This document shows, in pieces, positions 52,987 to 62,063 of a DNA stretch of 64,000 nt. How positions within the stretch are numbered: position 1 is the stretch's first letter; every line of letters starts with the position of its first letter. The stretch comes from Niastella koreensis GR20-10. Its GTDB lineage: Bacteria > Bacteroidota > Bacteroidia > Chitinophagales > Chitinophagaceae. Under the pieces are notes generated by a model that was not told the origin of the DNA, did no database searches, and saw only the letters and a list, made by a program, of their open reading frames with translations. A program made the translations under genes and the position numbers. The stretch lies in contig NC_016609.1 of assembly GCF_000246855.1 (NCBI RefSeq), positions 4,760,744 through 4,824,743 of the forward strand. The letters are read 5' to 3'.

Positions 52987-55002
52987 ATGAAAAATTGGCT
53001 TTTGCTAACTGTCACATGTGTTTTATTCGCTGCCTGTAAAACGGGGACTCCTGAAAAACCCTTCATCGCTATTGAAGGGATAGACTCCACCCGCCAGCCA
53101 GGCGATAACTTTTTCAATTATGTAAATATTAAATGGTATGATACGGCGCAAATACCAGCGAGCCAGTCGGGCGTAGGCGCCTACCGGTTCATGAACTTTC
53201 AGCAGCGCCTCAAGCTGCAAAGCATCCTGGACAGCGTATCAAAAAGTAACAATGCGCCGGGCAGCCTGGAACAAAAGATAGGGGATTTCTATGCTTCAGG
53301 AATGGATACCACTACCATCAATCAACGCGGCGCCGAGCCGCTTAAAGCCGGGTTAGACAGGATCAATGGCATTACCAATGTTGCTGATATGATCACATTC
53401 ATAGCAGAAGAAGCCAAATTATCCAACACATTCCTTCTTGCATTCCAGGTTTCGCCCGATCAGGATAACAGCAGCATGAATATGGGGCATATTGTTCAGG
53501 CAGGTATCGGCATGCCCGACCGGGACTATTATTTCAAAACTGATTCTGCCACCCTGGCTATTCAGCAGGCGTATAAAAAATATCTTGCCGATCTTTTTAC
53601 CCTCACCGGAAGCGATTCCCTGATGGCACAAAAGAATGCAGCGCTTGTGTACAATATCGAAAAACAACTGGCTGCTTCACATAAAACCAATATTGAACTG
53701 CGGGATATAAAAGGCAACTTTCATAAAACAGCCCTGGCCGATCTAAATAAAAAACAAAGCAATATCGGTTGGACGAATTACTTCAGGAGCCTGGGCGCCA
53801 CCATGGATTCACTGAATGTGGCCCAGCCAGGTTATTATGACAAATTGAACTCGCTCGTGAAATCGATCCCGCTCGGAGACTGGAAAATTTATCTGAAAGC
53901 AAATTATATCAGCAGTTATGCAGATTACCTGAGCAAACCTTTTGTTGATGCATCCTTTGCTTATAACAAGGCCCTGACCGGACAGACCGCGCAAAAGTCA
54001 CGCGGCGAGATCATGGCCAGCGCGGTAGATAATTACCTGGGCATGGCGCTGGGACAATTATATACGAAGCTATATTTTCCTGAGTCGGCTAAAGCGCGAA
54101 TGCTGGAGTTGGTGAATAACCTGCAGAAGGCCTTTTCCAACCGGGTTGACCAATTGAACTGGATGAGCGACAGCACCAAGCAAAAAGCCAAAGAGAAATT
54201 ATTTGCCATCACCAAAAAGATCGGCTACCCCGATAAGTGGCGTGATTACAACCAGGTAACTGTGGTGAGAAATAAATATTTTGAAAATGTGGTCTCAGCG
54301 GGTGCAAACAACTTTCAATATAACCTGGTTAAATTGGGCAAACGGGTTGATAAAACGGAATGGTTTACTACTCCTTCCACCGTTACTGCTTATAATAATC
54401 CTTCCGCCAACGAAATTGTTTTTCCTGCCGGCATTCTGCAACCTCCGTATTTTGATAATAATGCCGACGACGCGCTTAACTATGGAGGCATTGGTATGGT
54501 TATCGGACATGAAATGACGCATACTTTCGATGACCAGGGAGCCCAGTTTGATAAAGACGGGAATGTAAAAAACTGGTGGACACCACAAGACTATGAGCAA
54601 TTCAAGGCCAAAACCAAACAGGTAATTGACCTGTACAGTACATTCACTGTACTTGATACTGTTCATGTGAAAGGCGCGCTTACGGTTGGAGAAAATACAG
54701 CGGATATAAGCGGCGTTGCTGTGGCTCTTGACGCATTTAAAATGACCAAAGAAGGGCAGGATACTACGAGGATCGGCGGCTATACACCTATGCAGCGATT
54801 TTTCTTTTCAGTAGCCAGGATCTGGCGGGTAAAAATGAAAGACGAATACCTGCGCTACTGGGTAAATAACGATCCCCATTCGCCACCCATGTGGCGCGTA
54901 AACGGACCACTCATGAACATGCCGGATTTTTACTTAGCGTTTAATGTGAAGCCTGGCAATAGGATGTATCTCGTGAAAGATAAACAAATCAAGATCTGGT
55001 AA
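52987..55002 (+). CDS. M13 family zinc metallopeptidase lipoprotein
   Basis: A 671-aa protein from the ATG at 52987; the earlier TTG is upstream of a clear lipoprotein signal (VTCVLFAACKTG). The N-terminal M13 domain is helical. The catalytic domain has VTAYNNPSANEIVFPAGIL, the zinc motif IGHEMTHTFDDQGAQFD and GENTADISG, the neprilysin-family signature. It probably digests small peptides in the periplasm or at the cell surface. It is a single gene with its own terminator. Confidence 0.93.
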   Translation: MKNWLLLTVTCVLFAACKTGTPEKPFIAIEGIDSTRQPGDNFFNYVNIKWYDTAQIPASQSGVGAYRFMNFQQRLKLQSILDSVSKSNNAPGSLEQKIGDFYASGMDTTTINQRGAEPLKAGLDRINGITNVADMITFIAEEAKLSNTFLLAFQVSPDQDNSSMNMGHIVQAGIGMPDRDYYFKTDSATLAIQQAYKKYLADLFTLTGSDSLMAQKNAALVYNIEKQLAASHKTNIELRDIKGNFHKTALADLNKKQSNIGWTNYFRSLGATMDSLNVAQPGYYDKLNSLVKSIPLGDWKIYLKANYISSYADYLSKPFVDASFAYNKALTGQTAQKSRGEIMASAVDNYLGMALGQLYTKLYFPESAKARMLELVNNLQKAFSNRVDQLNWMSDSTKQKAKEKLFAITKKIGYPDKWRDYNQVTVVRNKYFENVVSAGANNFQYNLVKLGKRVDKTEWFTTPSTVTAYNNPSANEIVFPAGILQPPYFDNNADDALNYGGIGMVIGHEMTHTFDDQGAQFDKDGNVKNWWTPQDYEQFKAKTKQVIDLYSTFTVLDTVHVKGALTVGENTADISGVAVALDAFKMTKEGQDTTRIGGYTPMQRFFFSVARIWRVKMKDEYLRYWVNNDPHSPPMWRVNGPLMNMPDFYLAFNVKPGNRMYLVKDKQIKIW

Positions 55003-55006
55003 ATAG

Positions 55007-55045
55007 AAGCGGCCCGTTAGAAATGACGGGCCGTTTCATTTAATT
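55007..55045. terminator. Terminator after the M13 peptidase gene
   Basis: Arms AAGCGGCCCGT (55007-55017) and ACGGGCCGTTT (55026-55036) with one mismatch and an 8-nt loop, followed by a T-rich stretch on the plus strand. It separates the M13 gene from the convergent SnoaL-like gene. Confidence 0.65.
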
Positions 55046-55537
55046 TTTTCTTGCCGTTTTATCACAATAACTCCCTGTACAGGTTAAGGGCGTGAAAGTA
55101 GCTGAAAGAATATAATAATTATTGTCCTTAAGAAACCACATTATCCAGTATTTTCCTTTTATCTCTGATCTGGCATTATCTCCACTTTCCGTCCACGACT
55201 CAGACCATGTTCCCGTTTCATACGCAGCAGGCCATTGATCATTTACTTCAATTGCAGCACTGTTAATATTCCATTTGATGTCCGGTCTTTTAGCATACAG
55301 ACTTCTGCATAAGTATTTGCATTTGTCGAGTCCGATCCATTTCCCGCCCAGCGAAACGACAATGGCCGAAGAATCAAAAAGGGAGAAAAAAGCAAGTGAA
55401 TCGCGACTGTTATAAGCAGTATTCCAAAGTTCACTTCGCGCTTTTATCGTTCTTATATGCTGTTCATGTTCATTTTGCGCCAGACTGCTGATAGTCAAAG
55501 ACAGGAAGGCAATACCCAGGGGAAATATTTTTCTCAT
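55040..55537 (-). CDS. Secreted SnoaL/DUF4440-like (NTF2-fold) protein
   Basis: A 165-aa protein from the ATG at 55537, with a signal peptide (IFPLGIAFLSLTISSLAQ). The rest follows the NTF2-like pattern: SELWNTAYNSRDSLAFFSLFDSSAIVVSLGG, then WNINSAAIEVNDQWPAAYETGTW, then KGKYWIMWFLKDNNYYI. Such small cone-shaped domains act as enzymes or binding units; nothing specific can be assigned. Single gene. Confidence 0.75.
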   Translation of the reverse strand: MRKIFPLGIAFLSLTISSLAQNEHEQHIRTIKARSELWNTAYNSRDSLAFFSLFDSSAIVVSLGGKWIGLDKCKYLCRSLYAKRPDIKWNINSAAIEVNDQWPAAYETGTWSESWTESGDNARSEIKGKYWIMWFLKDNNYYILSATFTPLTCTGSYCDKTARKN

Positions 55538-55791
55538 GTTAGAATAGCTTTTTGTAAGAGAACTGATTTCATACATAATCCAGGAAGCACCTCGTAAATG
55601 ATGGGATCATTAAGGTAATGAAATTATCTTATCCTTACGCTAATCGTATAAAGGCCTTTGCGTGTATATTCGTCCAGCTATACTTATGAGTTATTTTTAC
55701 AAACCAATTCGTATTGGTTATCAGAATGTGTTATCAATGCACGGAAATGATATTATTTATTGGGGCGATACCCTGCTCCGGCCAGGCGATA

Positions 55792-55854
55792 GCCTCCGCA
55801 TTTCGGTTCCTCGCCTGCGCATTTCGGTTCCCCGCCTCCGCAATTTAAAACCAA
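55792..55854. repeat. 21-bp tandem array, GCCTCCGCATTTCGGTTC type
   Basis: Three units of exactly 21 bp start at 55792, 55813 and 55834, each beginning GCCTCCGC or GCCTGCGC. The first two differ at two positions and the third keeps only the first half. Confidence 0.75.
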
Positions 55855-55938
55855 CCTTCATCATTGGGGTTTGAAGGCTTCCTTATTTGATTGCAGGTTC
55901 CAACAATTCGTTTTAAAGGGTTAACCTACTTGTTTTGT

Positions 55939-56084
55939 CATACCAAAAGTTGGTTGGATGCCTCCGCGAATCGCTTGCATAGTACAACGAATGGGTTGGG
56001 AGCCTCCGCGAATGGGGTAAAGGCTATACCAAGTTGGGTAAAGCCTCCGCGAATCGGGTGAAAGCTTTCGCGAATCGGTTTGGG
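55939..56084. repeat. 21-bp array, GCCTCCGCGAATCGG type
   Basis: About seven units at 21-bp steps (one step of 20). GCCTCCGCGAATNG recurs at 55960, 56002, 56043 and (as GCTTTCGCGAATCG) 56064. Alternating units carry ACCAAGTTGG-like or ACGAATGGGTTGG-like sequence. Its GCCTCCGC start is shared with the array at 55792. Confidence 0.7.
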
Positions 56085-56128
56085 GGTATTACCGGTTCGT
56101 TTTTGACCTTGATTGATTTATTTTTATG

Positions 56129-56171
56129 AACATCAAATCGATTTGGATTGAAAACAAATCGATTTGATGTT
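56129..56171. repeat. Perfect 17-bp stem-loop containing two AAATCGATTTG boxes 21 bp apart
   Basis: Arms AACATCAAATCGATTTG (56129-56145) and its exact complement (56155-56171) with a 9-nt loop. Because AAATCGATTT is itself palindromic, the two boxes are also direct repeats at a 21-bp step, matching the flanking arrays. Confidence 0.7.
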
Positions 56172-56334
56172 CCAGTATACCCGTTGTTTCATTCAACGTA
56201 TCGGTGTAGTCATTTAACATGCCAGTTATGTCATTCAACAAACCAGTTATGTCATTCAACAAACCAGAGTAGTCATTCAACGTACCGGAGTTGTCATCCA
56301 ACGTGACGGAGTTGTCAAAAAACAAATTGTTTAA
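56167..56334. repeat. 21-bp tandem array, GTCATTCAACAAACCAGTTAT type
   Basis: Seven clear units start at 56188 and every 21 bp to 56314, each with GTCATYCAAC at the front; the unit at 56167 is weaker. Read on the minus strand it gives a run of LNDITGL-like heptads, an artefact of the 21-bp period. Confidence 0.75.
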
Positions 56335-56344
56335 GGTAAATGAA

Positions 56345-56920
56345 TCACATCATTGTCTTTTGCTTGTTTAGCCTGCTGCTAATCGTACAGGGAGCTACCA
56401 TTATACAATTGGCAGCTTTTCCATTTTGCTCAAGCCCAATCTGATTAAATGATTGTTTTAGTGATAACGTTTGACTACCCAACATTTTGACTGCTAACTC
56501 ATTTACAGTCGCCTTGCTCACCGGATCTACAGCATCTACAGGATTGTTTGAGTCCTTCAACCTGTAACAGTTGGCATTTATCACAAATAAAACTGGCAGT
56601 ATGATGTGAATTTTATTCTTTTTGCAATAGGCAACATAGCGCTTATCCCAGATCTTTTCCGGATCAGCAAGCAGGCTTTCAATACGCTTTTTATAAACGG
56701 AATTTAAATTGCCTGAAATAAATGTGGAGATTGATCGTGAGGAGAAACTAATGTCCAGAAAATGAATTCCGGTATAGCAGGTATCTACAAAAGACTCGGA
56801 GTAAAATTGACGTTGTAAATATGTTGCCAGGACAGTGTCAGCGGGTTCAACCGTTTTCTTTTGCTGAGCGAAGGAGGCAATAGCAATAAAATTCAAAACA
56901 ACAAACAAATAAGTTTTCAT
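56345..56920 (-). CDS. Small secreted protein of unknown function
   Basis: A 191-aa protein with a signal peptide (YLFVVLNFIAIASFAQ). The mature part has no motif I recognise. It contains a helical stretch (VYKKRIESLLADPEKIWDKRYVAYCKKN), a strand (KIHIILPVLFVINANCYRL) and conserved-looking cysteines. It is alone between two repeat-rich gaps. Confidence 0.6.
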   Translation of the reverse strand: MKTYLFVVLNFIAIASFAQQKKTVEPADTVLATYLQRQFYSESFVDTCYTGIHFLDISFSSRSISTFISGNLNSVYKKRIESLLADPEKIWDKRYVAYCKKNKIHIILPVLFVINANCYRLKDSNNPVDAVDPVSKATVNELAVKMLGSQTLSLKQSFNQIGLEQNGKAANCIMVAPCTISSRLNKQKTMM

Positions 56921-57327
56921 GAGTTACTATTAAGGGTTACGGGCTTCTTAAATCCTTCATTAACGTTATAGCTAATGGTAAATCCGGATTAATGATTATC
57001 GAAGAACAACAATAGCAAAAACTTGGCCATTTTCTTAAAAAGCGCCTTTACCCTTCCTGAAATCAGGCACTTTATATGTTACGCAATTTTACCAGGGAAC
57101 TCTACGAAGAGCAATGCTTACAGTAATTTACGGTGCAAATACAGGTATACCCGTATAAAACATCTTTACATAGTAATTAAACCTGCCTCTCCTACTTCTT
57201 CTTCTTCACCTGCAATTCGGGAAAAATGTACAAGTCAACGGGAAATAAAGACATCCTGGGTGGTTAAAACTCCAGTTACTTTTGTGATAGAAAACGTTCA
57301 TCCTACATAAAACTATTAATTATGTTT

Positions 57328-57411
57328 CGCACCTGGGAAATCAGGCTTCGCACATGAGAAATCAGGCCTCGCACATGGGAATCGAAGCTTCGCGCATGGG
57401 AATTGCAGTAT
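57328..57411. repeat. 21-bp tandem array, CGCACATGGGAAATCAGGCTT type
   Basis: Four units of exactly 21 bp (57328, 57349, 57370, 57391) share CGCRCMTGRGAA and end in a CTT/CCT/TAT triplet. The last two lose most of the AATCAGG part. Confidence 0.75.
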
Positions 57412-57460
57412 TGTTTGTCCTACATGCAGAGAAAATGCGAACGGACGGGTTATGATGAAG

Positions 57461-57503
57461 AAAACCCCTTCAGGTTCAATGACCTGAAAGGGTTTTAGTT
57501 TTT
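57461..57503 (-). terminator. Terminator of the third sus-like locus
   Basis: AAAACCCCTTCAGGT (57461-57475) pairs with ACCTGAAAGGGTTTT (57482-57496) with a small bulge and a 6-nt loop. On the minus strand the stem ends in a T-rich stretch (TTTTCTTC). It is 21 bp past the stop of the last lipoprotein gene. Confidence 0.7.
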
Positions 57504-57516
57504 CTATAGGGTATAA

Positions 57517-58776
57517 TTAATTCTGCACCAGGTAAATATTTCTTATCTCAAAGTAGCTGCCCGGGTTACCGCTACCGACGATATTTCCCAAAACGCCCAA
57601 TGATACCACCTGCGGGGTGGACAAGGTGAAGTTAAAACTCTTCGTCTCGGTTATATTAGGAGAGGTAGCACCGATGTTGGCGCCGTTAAATAAAGCGGCA
57701 TACCCTAAAGCGCTGGAAAGGTTGCTCAACGATGGTATTCCGCTGCCACCGGCGGCAGCAACGAAATAAAGGGAAGAGTTCTGTTGCACTTCAGAGTAGT
57801 AAGTAAATGACACCGTATAGCTCCCGGCAGGGAGTGGCGACGACGTAGGTTGATAAATTCTGCCATCCACTACAGGCGTATTACCCCAGGTTTCCCAGGT
57901 GATAACACCGTTAGACTGCCACCCTGCATGCTGATAACCTCCATACGTACCCGAACCCTTATTCATGGCCCCGGCATTGGTAACCCAGGGAGCATTCAGG
58001 GTACCGAACCTTCCGTCGGAACCCAGCTGGCCTTTAAAGTCGGGCCCGCAATTAGACAGGTAAATGCTGGTAACATCTGCTTTGATACTGTGGGTTTGAA
58101 ATACCGTATAAAAAGTATCAATCGCTGTAGCATTTGGCAGGAAAGCCGTTTTATACGAAAACACGGAACCAACCTTAACAGCAGGCAGCGACGTTGTTTG
58201 GGCAACCGCCACAGAAGGAATAATGGTATCATGCGCCAGTCCGCCATTATCAGTATACTTAATTTCCATATTCAGCACCCCGGCATCGCTGCTAACGTCG
58301 GCCCAGCTTATACGGGCCGAGCCGTTCGTTTGCAGGGACGCATCTACCACTCCCCTGTTGACGAGGGAATTTTGATAGTTATCGCCGTACACGCTGGCCG
58401 TTACATACACGGGAACCGATGAATTGCCCGCTGCGTCGTAGGTTCTTAGTTCAAAGCTCTGGGTACCTTCCTGCAGGTTATTAATAAAAAGCCTGGCCGT
58501 ATCAACGCCTGCCGTTCTTTTAACGGCCACCTCTACGGAATCACGCCGGCTGTTACTGAAAACACGGTATTTGACGATGTTGGGATCGGAAAAAAACAGT
58601 CCGGTTATCTTTACCCTGTTTCTTCCGGAAAAAACCTTTACGGAATCCATTTTACCGGAATATATAATTGCCCCGCCGGATTCGTATTTGGACTTATAAG
58701 CATCTTCCCTGCTGCAGGAAATTATAGATATCGCTATAGCCGTAAAAAGCGCTATTATTTCTATTTGTCTCTTCAT
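57517..58776 (-). CDS. DUF4998/DUF5013-like surface lipoprotein
   Basis: A 419-aa lipoprotein (TAIAISIISCSREDAY). Residues ~35-225 carry two Ig-like beta-sandwiches in the DUF4998 style (IYSGKMDSVKVFSGRNRVKITGLFF, DPNIVKYRVFSN). Residues ~235-419 resemble the DUF5013 adhesive beta domain, with NAPWVTNAGAMNKGSGTYGGYQ and PAGSYTVSFTYYSEVQQNSSLYFV. It is the last gene of the third SusC/SusD locus. It likely binds or displays glycans. Confidence 0.8.
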   Translation of the reverse strand: MKRQIEIIALFTAIAISIISCSREDAYKSKYESGGAIIYSGKMDSVKVFSGRNRVKITGLFFSDPNIVKYRVFSNSRRDSVEVAVKRTAGVDTARLFINNLQEGTQSFELRTYDAAGNSSVPVYVTASVYGDNYQNSLVNRGVVDASLQTNGSARISWADVSSDAGVLNMEIKYTDNGGLAHDTIIPSVAVAQTTSLPAVKVGSVFSYKTAFLPNATAIDTFYTVFQTHSIKADVTSIYLSNCGPDFKGQLGSDGRFGTLNAPWVTNAGAMNKGSGTYGGYQHAGWQSNGVITWETWGNTPVVDGRIYQPTSSPLPAGSYTVSFTYYSEVQQNSSLYFVAAAGGSGIPSLSNLSSALGYAALFNGANIGATSPNITETKSFNFTLSTPQVVSLGVLGNIVGSGNPGSYFEIRNIYLVQN

Positions 58777-58804
58777 AGAAGAATTTTACTCGTTATAAAA
58801 TGTA

Positions 58805-60028
58805 CTAATTCCCCCACAGCGTCAGTTCCGCAATGGTAATGAAATAGCTTCCCTGCCAGTTAGATAACTGCCTGATGCGTATATACCTGTACTGACCCAA
58901 CCCGGTAGGAAAATCAAATTGCCATCCATTGTAGGCCAACTGCTGATCGGCCGTTGTTTCCGTTTGATAAGCCGATCCCGAAGGTTTGGTAACATGGTAG
59001 GTGCCTATTTTTGTCCATGAAGCTCCGGGAAGGTTATTCACTCCTACCGGATCGCTTAGATCGGGATTATTTGAACCCCACACTTCAAAGTCTTTCACAT
59101 TACCCCTCACATAGTAAAAGTTGCCCACTTCCTTATAGGGATTTATCTGGAAACGGCTGAAAGTATGCTGCTGGCCCAGATCGAGGGTAACCATTTGCGG
59201 CACCGTTGAACTCTCCACAGTGAAGTAAGTGGAAGGCCATCCGGGATTATAATTCCCATCATACATATAGTAAGGCCAGGTAGTTCCGCCGTTGGTTAAA
59301 ACCACCGCATCGTTTGGCAGTACCAGCGTACTGAATTTACTTTTATCCAATTGTTGTTCGAACAACGGGGTCAGGGTTAAAAACAGGGTATCCGAATAGT
59401 GAAACCATCTGTCCCTTACCACAAAACCATATTTCCTTGCCACCGAAGGCTGGTTTCTGATAGTGCCCGTAATCACGGTATCGTTGCCGTAAAGATTGTC
59501 CATACCCGTTGTTTGCACCCAAAGCCCCTTGCCGGAGGTGTCTACTATAGGAATAATGGCCAGGTTATCCCGCGCAGGGTTTTGGGCAGTAATGGTAAAC
59601 CCGCCGAAGGTGACCGAAACCGTTAGCGCCCGCCGGGCCTGAATATAGCCCGGGGTAAGCGGCTTCACCATAACATCCACCGCGGATGATGCTTTTTCGC
59701 TGGAGTTCACAGCATACAATTTAATGGTGTGCTGCAAAGTATCTCCAAAGCCGTCTACCGTGAGTGTATTGGTATACCGCGATGCTATCACCTGCGTAGC
59801 AACGCCCGGCGAGGTTTCATAAGCTGCCTTTACATATAACAGGTCCTTATCGGAGGGCAGCGTGTAGGTTAAAACTGCTTTTCCGTTTTGATTGGTTACC
59901 GAAACGTTGGAGACCAGTCCCGGCGGATTGTTATTGGTAACCGCAGGCGTATTAAAGTCTTCCCGCTTGCAACCTGCCATCATGGTTAAAAACAATGGCA
60001 ACAGGTATAAAAATTTATTCTTTCCCAT
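58805..60028 (-). CDS. DUF4959/DUF5126/DUF5000 surface lipoprotein with F5/8 C-like domain
   Basis: A 407-aa lipoprotein (FLTMMAGCKREDF). Residues ~38-125 are an Ig-like DUF4959 unit (GLVSNVSVTNQNGKAVLTYTLPSD), ~128-225 a DUF5126-like unit (LTVSVTFGGFTITAQNPARDN), and ~245-407 a discoidin-like DUF5000 domain (TVPQMVTLDLGQQHTFSRFQINPY, YRYIRIRQLSNWQGSYFITIAELTLWGN). The trio is characteristic of Bacteroidota polysaccharide loci and binds carbohydrate. It is 30 bp after the SusD gene. Confidence 0.85.
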   Translation of the reverse strand: MGKNKFLYLLPLFLTMMAGCKREDFNTPAVTNNNPPGLVSNVSVTNQNGKAVLTYTLPSDKDLLYVKAAYETSPGVATQVIASRYTNTLTVDGFGDTLQHTIKLYAVNSSEKASSAVDVMVKPLTPGYIQARRALTVSVTFGGFTITAQNPARDNLAIIPIVDTSGKGLWVQTTGMDNLYGNDTVITGTIRNQPSVARKYGFVVRDRWFHYSDTLFLTLTPLFEQQLDKSKFSTLVLPNDAVVLTNGGTTWPYYMYDGNYNPGWPSTYFTVESSTVPQMVTLDLGQQHTFSRFQINPYKEVGNFYYVRGNVKDFEVWGSNNPDLSDPVGVNNLPGASWTKIGTYHVTKPSGSAYQTETTADQQLAYNGWQFDFPTGLGQYRYIRIRQLSNWQGSYFITIAELTLWGN

Positions 60029-60058
60029 CTTTTTATTTCTTTGATAAGTTAGAAGTAT

Positions 60059-62044
60059 TTACCAGTTAGGATTTTGCACCAGGTTAGGATTATTTAAAAG
60101 ATCGTTATCCTGCAGCGGCCACAAATAATCACGGGGCGCCACGAACCTCCTGGTATAGAATGTAAGCTCACGATAAAACAAATCGGGGGTTTTGGCTGTC
60201 CTGTCCCAGCCAGTAACGTTTCCAACCAGTTCCTGTGCCGCTGTTTTCCACCGCAACAGGTCCCAATATCTTTGTCCTTCAAAACATAATTCTATCGCAC
60301 GCTCTCTTTGTATAATGGAGCGCATGCCGGCCTTAGTGGTATATTTTGTTGGATTATTACTGTAGGTTGACCAGGCGTTTTGAACAGTCGTTAACCCGGC
60401 CCTTGCTCTTATAAGGTTTACATATGTGTAAACGTCTTGTAAGGGCGCATCGCCGGCTTCATTCAATGCTTCGGCATACAACAGGTACAGATCCGCCAGG
60501 CGCATCATGGGATAGGGGTAGATGGGATAAAGCCGGGTATTCCAGTCGAAATGCCAGTTCAACACTTTCTTCATGTACATGGTTGTGATGGGTATGGGTG
60601 AGTTCTGTCCAAACTCACCGGCGCGGCAAAACAGGTAAAAGGTGTTTTCGTCGCTGTGGGAAGGACTGTTGGCCATGTACCATATACACCTGTCGAAACC
60701 GATATTGGCATAAAAACGGGGCTCTCTTTCAAAATTGAGCCGTGCAGTTGTTTCACCCTCTTTAATATTAAATCTTTCTCCATGGGTAGCAACACGCAAG
60801 GCCGAATAGTTGGAAAAATCAAGTGTTTTATCTTCGTCTATAGGTACGCCGTTCTGCGTATAAAACATCCTGGCCATCTTTAAGGTAGGACCCATCAGGG
60901 CATTACCATAGGTGATACCACCGTTTTGTATATACGTTCTGTCAAAGGCGGCGCCGCCTATTGACTGAAAGAAGGCATTAAAGCCCAGATTGCTATGGGT
61001 TAACCCCCATATCAATTCACTATTCCATGGCTCACTCATGGCGTTCCTGATGCTCATCTGCTTTACAGTAGTATCGGTGAGTGTGGTGCCGGCCGGTATT
61101 TGAAAAGTATATAGTGAAATGCCTTGTGCCGTGCAGGCGTCAATGGCAGCTTTACAGGCCGTTGCGGCCTTTTGCCATTTGGCAGCGTCGTAAGTTGAAT
61201 TGAACAGTGAATTACCGTCCTTGCTATGCAGGGTGGCGAAGTCGGTGTTTCCATTAAACAGGGGGCTGGCCGCATACACCAACAACTTAGCTTTTAAGCT
61301 TAAGGCTATCGGCTGGGTAATACGCCCCAGTTCCGAAGCGGTATTTGCAATCGAAGCAGGAAGCGTTACCGCTGCGGAATCGAGCAAATTCGCAATATAG
61401 TTCACAACGCTGTCAACCACCTGTCTTTTAACCTGCGTTTCGCTCAGCGGTGCGCTGATGGGTATATTTTTGTCTACTACCGGTATAGGTCCGTACGCCC
61501 TGAACAAAATAAAATGATAATAGGCTTTTAAAAACTTTGCCTCCCCTATCCACCGCTGCCGGGTATCAATATCCAGGTCCGGCACCTTGCCCAGATCGCT
61601 TATATTTTCCAGGAACACATTGCAGTCCCTGATGGCCCTGAACATACCGTTCCCATTGCTGTTAAGCGCGCCATCCCTGGTGCCATCCCAATAATTGACA
61701 ATAGGATCAGATGTATTCTGGCCCCCCCTGGGCAACTGGGCCACATTGGTACTCCGGATGTGGATCTCGTTGTCTTCAATCCAGGTTTCGTCGCTCGCCG
61801 TAAGTCCGGGATTATAAGTAGGGTCTTCCTCATAGGGAAGATAAGAGTAGCAGGTAACCAGGTATTTCTCTGCTTCCGATTTCGAGGTAAATGCATTATC
61901 TACTGTTGCCACGTTATCCGGCACAACATCCAGGAATTTTTTCGTACAGGATGCAGCAATCGATACGGTCACCAGCAACGCCGCAAACAGGCGCAGGCGC
62001 TTCGTGGTAAGACCTTTGTAATTTTTATTGAAAGGATGATTCAT
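60059..62044 (-). CDS. SusD/RagB family lipoprotein
   Basis: A 661-aa lipoprotein (TVSIAASCTKKFLDVVPDNV), long for the family. It has the SusD motifs AKFLKAYYHFILFRAYGPIPVVD and SIIQRERAIELCFEGQRYWDLLRWK near the C-terminus. It pairs with the SusC gene just upstream (19-bp gap). Substrate unknown; the downstream DUF4959-type lipoprotein suggests a complex glycan. Confidence 0.93.
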   Translation of the reverse strand: MNHPFNKNYKGLTTKRLRLFAALLVTVSIAASCTKKFLDVVPDNVATVDNAFTSKSEAEKYLVTCYSYLPYEEDPTYNPGLTASDETWIEDNEIHIRSTNVAQLPRGGQNTSDPIVNYWDGTRDGALNSNGNGMFRAIRDCNVFLENISDLGKVPDLDIDTRQRWIGEAKFLKAYYHFILFRAYGPIPVVDKNIPISAPLSETQVKRQVVDSVVNYIANLLDSAAVTLPASIANTASELGRITQPIALSLKAKLLVYAASPLFNGNTDFATLHSKDGNSLFNSTYDAAKWQKAATACKAAIDACTAQGISLYTFQIPAGTTLTDTTVKQMSIRNAMSEPWNSELIWGLTHSNLGFNAFFQSIGGAAFDRTYIQNGGITYGNALMGPTLKMARMFYTQNGVPIDEDKTLDFSNYSALRVATHGERFNIKEGETTARLNFEREPRFYANIGFDRCIWYMANSPSHSDENTFYLFCRAGEFGQNSPIPITTMYMKKVLNWHFDWNTRLYPIYPYPMMRLADLYLLYAEALNEAGDAPLQDVYTYVNLIRARAGLTTVQNAWSTYSNNPTKYTTKAGMRSIIQRERAIELCFEGQRYWDLLRWKTAAQELVGNVTGWDRTAKTPDLFYRELTFYTRRFVAPRDYLWPLQDNDLLNNPNLVQNPNW

Positions 62045-62063
62045 GTGTGTGCAATTAATGATT

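Larger units (their letters stand above)
55538..56344. other. Long repeat-rich intergenic region
   Basis: An 807-bp gap with no convincing gene. Most of 55792-56334 is made of 21-bp-phased arrays (listed separately) and one strong hairpin. Open frames across it (55662-55874 and 56089-56325) owe their length to the 21-bp repeats and have no start or domain support. Confidence 0.6.
56921..57516. other. Intergenic region upstream of the small secreted protein gene
   Basis: A 596-bp gap without a supported gene; the 95-codon plus frame at 57023-57310 has no domain, signal or start context. It contains the 21-bp array at 57328-57411 and ends with the terminator of the third sus-like locus. Confidence 0.5.

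Noticed and set aside
55662..55874. A 70-codon plus-strand frame
   Set aside because: Its C-terminal half is the GCCTCCGC 21-bp array read in frame; no supporting evidence.
56089..56325. A 78-codon minus-strand frame with LNDITG-like heptads
   Set aside because: The heptads follow directly from a 21-bp DNA repeat; there is no signal, domain or clear start, and the region is otherwise repeat-only.
57023..57310. A 95-codon plus-strand frame in the repeat-rich gap
   Set aside because: No domain or signal peptide, low-complexity Ser/Thr-rich composition, and no start context.
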